DNA of 24,963 nt, from assembly GCA_014084085.1 (NCBI GenBank), contig NPFB01000004.1:9691-34653 (forward strand), in the 5' to 3' direction. Positions 17,214 to 24,963 of this stretch are shown piece by piece; the stretch's first letter is position 1; each line of letters begins with the position of its first letter. This DNA comes from Hondaea fermentalgiana (Eukaryota > Sar > Bigyra > Thraustochytrida > Thraustochytriidae). Under the pieces are notes generated by a model that made no database searches, was not told the origin of the DNA, and was given only the letters and a program-made list of their open reading frames with translations. Position numbers and translations under genes: made by a program.

Positions 17214-19088
17214 TCAACGCTTCTTGGCCTTCTTGGCGCCAGCAGGCGACTTCTTCCCGCTCTTTTTCGCAGGGGACTTGGGGGAAGCCTTGCCGTCCTT
17301 TTTGCCCGCTGTAGGAGAAGACTTGCCGCCCTTTTTGCCTGCTGGAGAAGCCTTACCACCCTTGCCGCTCTTGCCCTTGCCAGGACCTTTCCCCTTGCCC
17401 TTGGACTTGCCCTTGCCCTTTTCAGCAGACGCCTTTGCAAGCTCCTCTGCCGCCAAGGCTTTTTCTTCTTCTTCGAGCTGAAGCGCTAGACGCAAGGCTT
17501 CGTCCGCGCGAACCTCGAGGGCCTCCCTGTCGGCAGCCTCCATCTCGGCGCACTCTCGCTGCTGATTCGCTTCGGCAACCTTTCGCAGGGCATCCTCGAG
17601 CTCCCCCTCGAGTTTCTTGGCGCGCGATCGCTCGCGCTTCGCGAATTCTGATGCTTGTAGGGCGTCTGCCTCCGCTTGTGAGCTTCGTGCAAGCGATCCT
17701 GCGACGAGCGCTTCCGCACCAACTCTGAACGCGTCAAAGTCTGCCCGCAATGCCGCAAGCTCCTCGTCACGCTCCAAAAGCCTCCTCTCTGTATCAGCAA
17801 GACATTCAGACCGCAATCGCAACGTCTCGCTGGTATCCGCAAGATCCGTCTCCAATTCTTCAATGCGAAGACGCAGCTCCCCCTCCTGGAGCACATGCGC
17901 ACGGATCATCCGTGCGATTTTATCGTGAAGGGCCTCGATGTCGCGCTCACGCTGGGTTATTTCTACTTGGATGCGTATGCTCTCAAGAATTCGTTGCTGG
18001 TGCATGACATCTGCGAGCCCAACGAAGAAGGACCGGGACACATCATGTTTCTCGATATCTCGAGCGCGCGCACGCGCTTCGTTGGCTTCTGCGGCCGCGC
18101 GTTTTGCACTTTCGAGCATAACGTCGCGCTCGCCCAAAAGGTCTTGGAGCATATTTAGCAATTCGCCTCGAAAGTCTTCCTCGAGATCCCTCACAACGTG
18201 TATTTGTGCCAAGAATTTGGTCACCATCTCAAAATCGGGCCGGGCGCGCACTCCCTTCTCCAAGGTCTTAAGGTCGCCTTCCGTCGCCTCAAGTCTGCGT
18301 AAGAATCGACGAACCTGAACGTCCGTATCCGAGGTTGCATTTGTGCGTCGCCAAACAGAGCCCTTCATGAACACAGGCGCGGCCAAACCTTGCGACCCGG
18401 CAGCACGGGCCCCAATTACGGCGGCCGTGTTTCGCTTCCAATGTTGCAGCGCCGCGCCGCGAATATCGTCCTTGCACTTCATCAGATTTTTGCCAAGGCT
18501 GCGCAAATACTCAATAATGATGCCGTCCCAGACACCGTCAAGCACCCTTCTGCAACCGGCTTCCTCTGCGCCATCGGCCAAGAGAGCGAGAACGGCAGCG
18601 AAATTGCTTTTCTTGCTGCCCAGACGCCCAATCTCGAGCGTCTTGCAGAGCGTGCGTAGTTCCTCTGTATTATGAAGCTCCAGTAGCTCTGCAAGCCCTG
18701 CTCTTAGGTCTGCAGCTAATCGTTCGCGATTCTTTTGGGCCTCACGCGCCAACTCACGCTGTTCCGGGGTTAATTCCTGGCTCGCACTCGTCTTTTGTGA
18801 CGAAGCTGATGCGTGAGACGCGTGAGAAGCGTGAGATACTTGGGTTTCGTAAGAGTTTCGCACTTCAAGACCTTGATCTTGTGGCCTTCGTCGCTTGCCT
18901 AGCGCAACAGGTCCGGGCGAAAGTAGGGTATCCTTGGTGTTCACACGCTTTCTCCACGAGTTTGTACTGCTCATTCCAAGACTAAGACCGCTCGCCCGAT
19001 ACACGGGTACGTCATCGCTCGTTCCGCTTGTACTCCCGTCTTCGTCATCGCTCGGAGTTTCGAGCCTTTGTGGGCGGGCGCGAAGCAT
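17214..19088 (-). CDS. Coiled-coil protein with histone-H1-like Lys/Ser/Pro tail (up to 624 aa)
   Basis: Not assigned to a family. Layout: an acidic, Ser-rich N-terminus (1-100) with a KRRR cluster (65-68) and a short HAS repeat (86-93); a helical globular part (about 105-300) containing a segment at 140-172 that faintly recalls a SAP-type helix pair; a long coiled coil (about 300-550) with dense Glu/Arg/Leu heptads; then a very basic tail (557-624) of KGKGK, KASPAGKK, KSPAKK and KKSPAG units like the C-terminal tail of linker histone H1. The tail and KRRR suggest nucleus and DNA or chromatin binding (inference). The first ATG (19086-19088) overlaps a TATAAAA (19088-19094), so translation may really begin at M39 (ATG 18972-18974), giving 586 aa. 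No introns are needed. It is convergent with the RidA gene. Confidence 0.82.
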   Translation of the reverse strand: MLRARPQRLETPSDDEDGSTSGTSDDVPVYRASGLSLGMSSTNSWRKRVNTKDTLLSPGPVALGKRRRPQDQGLEVRNSYETQVSHASHASHASASSQKTSASQELTPEQRELAREAQKNRERLAADLRAGLAELLELHNTEELRTLCKTLEIGRLGSKKSNFAAVLALLADGAEEAGCRRVLDGVWDGIIIEYLRSLGKNLMKCKDDIRGAALQHWKRNTAAVIGARAAGSQGLAAPVFMKGSVWRRTNATSDTDVQVRRFLRRLEATEGDLKTLEKGVRARPDFEMVTKFLAQIHVVRDLEEDFRGELLNMLQDLLGERDVMLESAKRAAAEANEARARARDIEKHDVSRSFFVGLADVMHQQRILESIRIQVEITQRERDIEALHDKIARMIRAHVLQEGELRLRIEELETDLADTSETLRLRSECLADTERRLLERDEELAALRADFDAFRVGAEALVAGSLARSSQAEADALQASEFAKRERSRAKKLEGELEDALRKVAEANQQRECAEMEAADREALEVRADEALRLALQLEEEEKALAAEELAKASAEKGKGKSKGKGKGPGKGKSGKGGKASPAGKKGGKSSPTAGKKDGKASPKSPAKKSGKKSPAGAKKAKKR

Positions 19089-19094
19089 TTTATA
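19088..19094 (-). promoter_or_regulatory. TATA-like box overlapping the first ATG of the coiled-coil/H1-tail gene
   Basis: The minus strand reads CTATAAAATG, so TATAAAA shares its last A with the ATG of the longest ORF. If it acts as a TATA box, transcription would start about 30 bases into that ORF and the next in-frame ATG (18972-18974) would be used. It could also be a chance A/T run in a leader. Confidence 0.35.
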
Positions 19095-19645
19095 GTTATT
19101 GTGCGCGTGGTAACGCGGGTCAGCTAGCCAGCGAGCTCGAGTCTTTTAGGAAATAGATGACCGGAGAGGATTGAAGATTACCTCGCGCCAGCGCGGCCTA
19201 ATCCGCGTACGCCCGTCAATGTAGCTTCGTTGGTGTCCTAGCCCGGCTCTGACGCATCAGACCTCGACTTGCGACGATGCAGAGGACCAAAATTGCTTGC
19301 TGCCACCGCCGCATCAGCTCACAGTCTGAGCTTGGTTTCCGTTACGATAAAGAATATTCGAGATTTGCAAAAAAAAATAAAATCACCCATTTCTTTCGAC
19401 TTCAAGTTTTGCATTGATTTTTTTTAAGGTCCCCATGCGTGCAAGCAAGTCAAGACAAGTGACCATCGGATTGACAGTGAGTAAGAAAATGCCACAAACT
19501 GACGAACCGAGGCTTGCCAATACCGACGACGAGATGATGTGCGCGCATGATCTCGTGCCTTCACGGTCTACTACGTTGTCAGACTCTCAACGTCAACGAG
19601 ACCACAACGACTACAAAAGAAGAAAAGATCTTGGAAAAGGTAGAA
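19089..19645. other. Intergenic region, promoter of the coiled-coil/H1-tail gene
   Basis: About 560 bases between two minus-strand genes, with an A/T-rich patch at about 19350-19430 including a run of nine A (19370-19378). It contains AGCCAGCGAG at 19128-19137. Plus-strand ORFs that start here and run into the 3' part of the oxygenase gene are shadows. No gene supported. Confidence 0.5.
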
Positions 19646-21313
19646 TTAGTTGCCTGTGACATCGGTGTTTGGGTCGTGGCAGTTCGAGAACGCAGCATAG
19701 TAAAAGTAGCGATTTCTTGTAGAAATGTTGCGCATGCCGAGGTGCGAGAGCAGGCCATCAAAGACGAGGGCATCTCCACGCTTGAGACGCGGCTCAACCA
19801 TGTCGACAAAGTCTTTGTCCCACTCGAGCGCATCAATGCGACGATGCGACTTGGGCCACACCCGCGTGCCCCCGGTTTCCTCGTCTTGAACTGTGAGCGG
19901 AATGAGTACGGTCATGTAGTGCGTTTTGGGGTTGATCTCATCACGGCCCTTCCAGCAACTATCTGTGTGGCATCGCTGGTCTGTTGATCCCGGCGTGGAC
20001 AGCATAATATCCTGCGTACGCAGCTTGCCGCCGCGGCACAGGTATTTGACAAAGGCCATCAGTCCTGTGGACTCGAGACACTGCTCCACTTTGAAGCAGG
20101 CTTCCTGCGGAAGGGGCATGTCGTACCGCCCAGGCTCACGCGTGACGAGAGGCGAAAGGACGATTTCTCCTGGATTGCCCATATTCTTGACACAGGCTTC
20201 AATTGTCCGCTTTGCGCCCATCCATTGTTGGTTACCCTTGCGCCGTCGCATGAACATGTACCGGTTCTGGGAATCAGGGCCCTCTTCAGGAGGACCTTCC
20301 AGCATGAGGTCCAGCTCGGCAGCTTGAAGGACAGACGGAAAGATGGTAAAGCCCTCCTCGAGGTACTCGCGAACCTTGTTTGGGTCCGCCCTGTCCCCGC
20401 ACTTGGTAATCTTCATTTGCTGCCACTTGCCCAGTTTGGGGAGCGGCGGGGCCGCGCTCTGCTTGCCCGTGGTCGACGAGGTCTCGTCCGCATCTCCTGG
20501 CTCAGATACTGATGCCGGTTCAGGAGAAGATGATGAGTCTTCCCCGAGTCGCTTTTCCGTTTTCACCGCGCTTGTCTTCTTACGGCCCATGTTCTTGACG
20601 CGAAAACGTTTAATCTCATCGTTGTTCCCCTCTTCACTGCCGAGGTTCAAATAGCTTCGAACCTGCGGCAATGAGCGCAGCTTCTTCTTACCGTCACAGA
20701 AAATGAAGCGCTTGCGTGTCGCACACTTGGCGTCCTTGGAATTGTTTTGCACAGAGATGGCACGCACCTCCCACGAGGAAATACTTACAGGGTCGCCTCC
20801 CCAGGCTTTGATAGCTTCTTCGAGCTTTGTTCTTTGCGCATCAATTTCCTCTTGGTCAACCTCGACGATTCGCGATTTTTGTCGAGGCGCCTTGCCCGGA
20901 GATTTTATGGAGGTTGCTTCGGCGTCAGACGCCCGCGACCTCTTCTTGCGCTTGTGAGCGCGTCTTTTCTGCTTCTTGGAGCTTTTGGACTCACTTGCTG
21001 CAGCAGCAAGGTCTCTTGCGCGCTTTTGACCCTTTGTTTTAACTTTCGTTCGACTTTTGGAGCCAGGTTCGCGACTACGGTCGAGCTGAAGGTCGAGAAA
21101 GCTTATGACCTGCGGAATGGATTGAAATCTACGTTTGCCAGAATCAAAGATCACGCGCTGCACCACCGTGTTTCTCTTGGACACGTCTGTAGTGTCTTGA
21201 AGTGAGATGTCCCATGACTCGACCTCTTTAGGGTCGCCGCCAGCACTTTCAACCTTTTGCATGAGCTTCTTCCTCGCCTTGCGGATGCGATCCTCAGCTG
21301 AAAGAGGCTGCAT
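19646..21313 (-). CDS. PhyH-like Fe(II)/2-oxoglutarate oxygenase with two MBD-like repeats (555 aa)
   Basis: The C-terminal half (about 300-550) is a phytanoyl-CoA-dioxygenase-type oxygenase. H449-T-D451 and H524 form the 2-His-1-Asp iron site, and the downstream N-I-S-T-R-x-R (Arg 533/535) fits the 2-oxoglutarate-binding Arg. GGTRVWPKSH (481-490) is the usual GGL.. SHR-type block. The N-terminal half is unusual. It has two homologous segments, about 17-75 and 163-224, both reading (K)L...A.GGDP....SW, then FD/CDGKK-type, then S-x-PQV-x-S-F/Y-L-x-L. The GKK-x-RS-x-PQV-x-S-YL part resembles the core of methyl-CpG-binding (MBD) domains. Between them is a dense basic cluster (112-127), a likely nuclear localisation signal. 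I infer a nuclear oxygenase acting on chromatin, DNA or RNA; the substrate is unknown. Single ORF, start at the first Met; divergent from the E2 gene over 1.1 kb. Confidence 0.85.
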   Translation of the reverse strand: MQPLSAEDRIRKARKKLMQKVESAGGDPKEVESWDISLQDTTDVSKRNTVVQRVIFDSGKRRFQSIPQVISFLDLQLDRSREPGSKSRTKVKTKGQKRARDLAAAASESKSSKKQKRRAHKRKKRSRASDAEATSIKSPGKAPRQKSRIVEVDQEEIDAQRTKLEEAIKAWGGDPVSISSWEVRAISVQNNSKDAKCATRKRFIFCDGKKKLRSLPQVRSYLNLGSEEGNNDEIKRFRVKNMGRKKTSAVKTEKRLGEDSSSSPEPASVSEPGDADETSSTTGKQSAAPPLPKLGKWQQMKITKCGDRADPNKVREYLEEGFTIFPSVLQAAELDLMLEGPPEEGPDSQNRYMFMRRRKGNQQWMGAKRTIEACVKNMGNPGEIVLSPLVTREPGRYDMPLPQEACFKVEQCLESTGLMAFVKYLCRGGKLRTQDIMLSTPGSTDQRCHTDSCWKGRDEINPKTHYMTVLIPLTVQDEETGGTRVWPKSHRRIDALEWDKDFVDMVEPRLKRGDALVFDGLLSHLGMRNISTRNRYFYYAAFSNCHDPNTDVTGN

Positions 21314-22445
21314 CTTGAGCGTCTTCTTATTCTCTCTTGTATGTACGCTGCGCTACTTATCCTGGCTGCTTCGAGAGCAGGTCCTTGGACGATCAACTCA
21401 CTGCTCAACTCGAATGCTGCAGCGTTTCAAGCAGCAGCAGGCAGATTGAAAGCGACCGCGCGCCAAAGAAAATGAGCGCTTCTCGCGTATGAGCGCTCCT
21501 CGCGTCTGCCCAGGCTTGCTTATCTTGTTGGCGTCCTCAGAGATAGGCAGATACCGAAGCAAGCCAGCAAGCAAGAGAGCAAGCCACGAAGCAGCCTCTC
21601 GCACCGAGGCTCTCTCCTATCGCGAGCCTGCTGGCGAGTGAGACGTCGGTCTTTGTCTGACCTGCTCGCTACGCTTCGTCAAGTTCTCCTTCGCTTTCCT
21701 TTGGTAAATCGTCTCTGGCACGACTTCCTCCAACTTCCACGTTGTCGTTGTCGATATCGTTTTCTTCAACGTTATCGTTGTCGTTGTCGTTGTCGTTGTC
21801 GTTGATGCTCCTGCTGCTGCTGCTGCTAATGAGGACAGTTAGTGCGGCGCAGTAGTTAGGCGGCCCGGCCGTCCCGCTCCGACTCCCGTCGTGAACCGCG
21901 GCGCGGCGCGTCCGCGTGCGCGCTCGACGGCCTTCCGCGCAGGGACGCGTCAGAGCGTGCGCGCGTGCGCTCGCTCGCGAGGAGAACGACCAACTGCGCC
22001 CTGCGATCGCAAGCGCCGCGAGAAAGAGAATCAGAGTCCGCGCGACGCGGCCCAAGCGCGCGGGCCTTAAACCGCAAACCGACCTATTCGCGCGTGCGCC
22101 CGTATAGGCCCCTTCCGAAGAAAAGGTGCGACGCGCGCCGGCGGAGCAGAGTCTCATCGCCGCCCCGATCGACCGCCCGCGCGCGCGCGCGAAGCTTGAC
22201 CGGGAGCCGCGGGTCGCCGCCGGACGCGCCCGGGGCGCCGCTCTGCCCCTCCTCGCGCCGCCCGCGCCCCGCCCTCCTCCCGGCCAGCCGGGCCGGCCGG
22301 CCGGGCTCGCTCGCTCGCTCAAGAGAGAGAGAAAAAGTCGAGCAGGGTCGAGGCGAAGAAGAGGAACGCGAGTGCCGCGCCGTCGTGTGCCCGAGCTGGG
22401 GAATCAAGGCAGAGCACACGCCTGCTCGCCGGCTCGCCAGCGGCC
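21314..22445. other. Divergent promoter region between oxygenase and E2 genes, GC-rich
   Basis: A 1.1-kb region with AAGC-like units (about 21556-21584), a GTTGTC hexamer repeat with a CTG run (21741-21828) and a very GC-rich part (about 21860-22320). A minus-strand open frame (21669-22322) would encode an Arg/Ala-rich protein ending in repeated Asn-Asp and an acidic tail. I see no domain and cannot tell a real exon from composition, so it is left uncalled. Confidence 0.5.
21741..21828 (+). repeat. GTTGTC hexanucleotide repeat followed by CTG triplets
   Basis: GTTGTC units interrupted by GATATCGTTTTCTTCAACGTTATC, then GATGCTC and five CTG triplets. Both parts keep a triplet frame: the minus strand would read Ser-rich, then Asn-Asp repeats. 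Triplet-periodic repeats of this kind are common in coding DNA but not proof of it. Confidence 0.8.
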
Positions 22446-23427
22446 ATGGCGCAGAACGTGTGCCGCAAGCGGCTGCAGCGCGAGCTCGTTGCGCTCAAGA
22501 AGAACCCCGTCGAGCACGTGCAGGCGCTGCCGAGCGACAAGAACATTCTTGAGTGGCATTATGTTATTGAGGGACCAAAGGACAGCGTGTACGTTAGTTG
22601 AAAGGTGTCGCGCCGGAGGTTTGCACTGCTTGCTTGTTCGTTTGCTTGCTTCCTTGCTCTCAGCACCAAAAAGGAAAAAGGCGAGGAGGATATGGAAACG
22701 TGAGAGAGAGTGGCGTTTTGCACCTTGAAGATTTGGAAATGAAACACAAGCAAGAGATTGGACTAACACCGCCCAAATGAATCGAATTCCGTGCTCCTAC
22801 AGCTACGAGGGCGGGTTCTATCACGGTGTGCTTCGATTTCCAAAGGAATATCCGTACAAGCCGCCGTCAATTCTCATGTTCACCAAGAATGGTCGCTTCA
22901 AGACAAATGTACGATTATGTTTGAGCATGTCGGACTTTCACCCTGAAACGTGGAATCCAATGTGGTCCGTGAGCTCGATTCTTTCTGGCCTCTTGTCCTT
23001 CATGCTCGACTCTGCGCCCACGTTGGGCTCGATGGAGGCCTCGGATGCTCAGCGCCGCGCCCTGGCCGCAAAGAGTCTCGAGGAGAACGTTCGTAATAAG
23101 GACTTCTGCGCCCTTTTTCCGGATTATGTCGACCTGTACAAAAAGAAAAAGGCTCAAGCTCAAAAAGCAGCCGGTGCAGCTGGTGCCCGCGCCGCTCGCG
23201 CGACAGGCAAGCAAACGGCGAGCAAATCATCTGACTCGGACAAGCTCACCTCACAAACAAATGCTGATGGTTCTGCTAATCAAACGGGGACGCGAACAGT
23301 AAATAGTGGTGCTGGGTCATTGTCGTGGTCGCTCACAGCTGTTGCGGTGCTCGTTCTCGCCGCGTCTCTCTACTGGGTCTTTGGGTCCGATAGCTCCGCA
23401 TTCAAGTTCCCTCCCTTGAGCAACTAA
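22446..23427 (+). CDS. UBE2J2: UBE2J2/Ubc6-type tail-anchored ubiquitin-conjugating enzyme (255 aa, two exons)
   Basis: An E2 that carries ubiquitin on its active-site Cys and works with ER-membrane E3 ligases in ER-associated degradation. Exons are 22446-22588 and 22803-23427. The intron 22589-22802 (GTACGT...CTACAG) joins in phase 2 and restores the conserved run GPKDSVYEGGFYHG. C87 in RLCLS is the catalytic Cys. TKNGRF (75-80) takes the place of the HPN motif, as is typical for the Ubc6/UBE2J class, and the SDFHPETWNP-x-WSV block follows. A hydrophobic helix near the C-terminus (about 222-241) is the tail anchor, leaving a short lumenal end; a Lys/Ala-rich and polar linker separates it from the UBC fold. 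The length matches the family (about 250-260 aa). The ATG sits in a strong context (GCCATGG). It is convergent with the Eco1 gene, about 100 bases apart. Confidence 0.93.
22589..22802 (+). other. Intron of the UBE2J2-like gene
   Basis: 214-base GT-AG intron with the consensus donor GTACGT and the acceptor CTCCTACAG. It contains in-frame stops, and its removal joins two parts of one conserved UBC domain without gap. Confidence 0.9.
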
Positions 23428-23528
23428 TTAGTAAGTACTCTGGCTTTGTGTCAACGTTCGAATCTACATGCTCCCGGCATTTCATTTTTTTCCTAACTCG
23501 TTTATGCTGTCTTACGCTAGTGAAAAGG

Positions 23529-24611
23529 CTACTCTTGGTCACTTGGCATCTCTTCTCTTCCCTTTTCTTTTCGGGTTATCGCTGCTACTTTGTGGCGCTC
23601 GCTCTCTGCGGTGTGCCTATTTTCGTCACGCTCTTGCGGAGATCCAAGCAGATCGTAAACCCACACCTCGGATCGCTTCACGCCTGCGTAGCTGCTTGCC
23701 AAGGCGCGCCCCTCCGAAGTTGGTTCCGAAAAGGCAAGGCCGTCGCGCGGGACCACAAATCCATATATACAATGAGCGCGACCTGCGTCGAGTAGCCTAC
23801 GGGCAATACCGCGTCGCCTAAATCGAGGCGATGACCAGATCTGCAAAACGCCGAGCACTGGCTTGCTCGTTTCGTGCGCTGGCTCGCAGCTGCGTGAACA
23901 CGCATGCTGGTTGTCGCATAGACGTTCGAGCGTTACAAAACCGGCAAGTTCCGTGCCTACCACGTAAATCAAGCTGTACCGGAGCGGCGAATCGCTCCAG
24001 CCGTCCACAGCGTCAACAAACCCCATGTCAGGATCCACGACGCAACGCTTAAATTCCCGTACACTTTGAACCAGCGCCGACTTGGTGGCCATGGCGCCAC
24101 GCGGCAGCACCACGACGCGCTCTTTGCCACCACAGCGCCGAGAGAGGACCCAGTCGTCGCGAATTGACCTCGCTGGCACAGTCGATGTCGCCGCAGCCGC
24201 TGCGCCAAGGTCCCCGCTCCGCTTGCAAAAGATGCGATGCTGCGCCTCGTCGCTTTGCACGCCTGGTGCGAACATCATCCCGCACTTTTTGCACGTGATT
24301 TGCTCAAAATGACGCTGTCCAAAGTCCAAAAAGACCTGCTCGCCCGCGCCATCCGCCTTGCGCGCTTTACGCCGCGGAGGAGGTGTCTTGACATGAGTCG
24401 CTCCTCGGCTCTGGCTCGACCCTGTGCTCGACAGACTCCCAAAGCTTTTGGATAAGGCCATTGGCGGCGTGTGAATCCGAGGCTCGAAGCTCTTGCTCGT
24501 TGTCGTCATCGTCAGTTTCGCATCGCGCGAGGTCTTGCCCCTCTTCGTGGGCGTGCCACGTCCCTTGCTCGCAGGGCTTGTCCAGCAGTCCCATCGTCGC
24601 TTCGTCGCCAT
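23529..24611 (-). CDS. Eco1/ESCO-type cohesin acetyltransferase (360 aa)
   Basis: Eco1/CTF7/ESCO enzymes acetylate lysines of the cohesin subunit Smc3 in S phase to establish sister-chromatid cohesion. Three blocks show this. First, QVFLDFGQRHFEQITCKKCGM (split here as Q92 to M112) leads into the family zinc finger with C107, C110, H125 and C129; the last ligand is Cys where many relatives have His. Second, a GNAT acetyl-CoA loop lies in LQIWSSPRFRRRGIARRLL (257-274). Third, the C-terminal CIYGFVVPRDGLAFSEPTSE block and a following Tyr-Ala-Gly (281-310) match the ESCO end. Q92-x-x-L95 before the finger could be part of a PCNA-binding box. Residues 1-85 are a disordered, basic, Ser/Thr-Pro tail. 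About 37 residues of charged sequence follow the usual family end. The start ATG is in a good context (AAGATGG). Single exon. Confidence 0.92.
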   Translation of the reverse strand: MATKRRWDCWTSPASKGRGTPTKRGKTSRDAKLTMTTTSKSFEPRIHTPPMALSKSFGSLSSTGSSQSRGATHVKTPPPRRKARKADGAGEQVFLDFGQRHFEQITCKKCGMMFAPGVQSDEAQHRIFCKRSGDLGAAAAATSTVPARSIRDDWVLSRRCGGKERVVVLPRGAMATKSALVQSVREFKRCVVDPDMGFVDAVDGWSDSPLRYSLIYVVGTELAGFVTLERLCDNQHACSRSCEPAHETSKPVLGVLQIWSSPRFRRRGIARRLLDAGRAHCIYGFVVPRDGLAFSEPTSEGRALASSYAGVKRSEVWVYDLLGSPQERDENRHTAESERHKVAAITRKEKGREEMPSDQE

Positions 24612-24963
24612 CTTGCACTTGCTGCGCGGGACGAAAGGCTATTCCTTTGCGTCTGTTGCTGCCAAAGCGCCTGCGCCGGCCCTTCTGGCGATTGCTTGCG
24701 CTGCCTCGCCGGGCAGCTCGCCACCTGCTCCACGTGTTCGGGGGCCCGGCCCTCGGCCGCGCCAAACTTGTCTGGGTGGAGTGGTCCTGCTTGCCCAAAG
24801 ACGCCGCTGTGACGGTTAGGCAGTGATGGGAAAAAAAATGCTTCTCCCAACGCGCCCGCACAGTTAGTCTGTGCTCGCTCGCGGGAGTGCGCACGCACAC
24901 ACGCACACACTGACCGACCCGCGCAAAACAGGTCCAACAAGAGGAGAAGAGTGACACCCCCCC
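24612..24963. other. Upstream region of the Eco1 gene, right edge
   Basis: The remaining 352 bases contain a CA-rich microsatellite (about 24890-24911) and a short run of C at the edge. Minus-strand ORFs that overlap the Eco1 start in other frames look like shadows. No gene supported. Confidence 0.5.

Noticed and set aside
20770..20790. Perfect donor-like GTAAGT within the oxygenase gene
   Set aside because: It encodes part of GGDPVSISSWE in the second MBD-like repeat, which aligns without gap to GGDPKEVESWD of the first repeat, so the sequence is coding and not intronic.
23440..23475. GTTCGAATC, resembling a tRNA T-loop
   Set aside because: No matching acceptor, D or anticodon arms can be found in the preceding 60-70 bases, which include the stop codon of the E2 gene.
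24367..24957. Minus-strand ORF of 196 codons overlapping the Eco1 start
   Set aside because: Out of frame with the well-supported Eco1 coding sequence. Most of its overlap simply rereads the disordered N-terminus of Eco1, and the rest is Arg-rich without a domain.

Overview
The window is nuclear DNA of a eukaryotic microbe. It has no operons or ribosome-binding sites. Most genes are long single-exon ORFs, two genes have short GT-AG introns, the intergenic DNA is GC-rich and full of microsatellites, and several products are eukaryote-only (an ER tail-anchored E2, an Eco1/ESCO acetyltransferase, signal-peptide-bearing surface proteins). The gene style fits a protist such as a labyrinthulomycete/thraustochytrid stramenopile, but that placement is a guess from general appearance.

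Left two thirds (1-15052): three head-to-tail paralogous single-exon genes, each encoding a secreted, cysteine-rich protein of about 1155 aa (1066-4548, 6582-10049, 11588-15052). Each protein is itself two copies of a module of about 570 aa. The module is anchored by a CC-R-x-C ... GDP ... SF ... W ... CDGR signature that resembles a diverged von Willebrand factor type D start. Gaps of 1.5-2 kb between them hold simple repeats and one 161-bp tandem duplication, with no other convincing gene.

Right third (15321-24611): a denser set of unrelated genes. On the minus strand are a small three-exon coiled-coil protein (15321-16000), a long coiled-coil protein with a histone-H1-like Lys/Ser/Pro tail (17214-19088), a phytanoyl-CoA-dioxygenase-like Fe(II)/2-oxoglutarate oxygenase with two MBD-like repeats and a nuclear localisation signal (19646-21313), and an Eco1/ESCO cohesin acetyltransferase (23529-24611). 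On the plus strand are a RidA-family protein with an N-terminal membrane segment (16525-17055) and a UBE2J2/Ubc6-type ERAD E2 in two exons (22446-23427).

The most interesting items are the tandem family of two-module surface proteins and the nuclear-looking oxygenase with duplicated MBD-like domains. The genes on the right do not form an evident pathway; three look chromatin-related (oxygenase, H1-tailed coiled coil, Eco1), which may be coincidence. No tRNA, rRNA, transposon or CRISPR array was seen.
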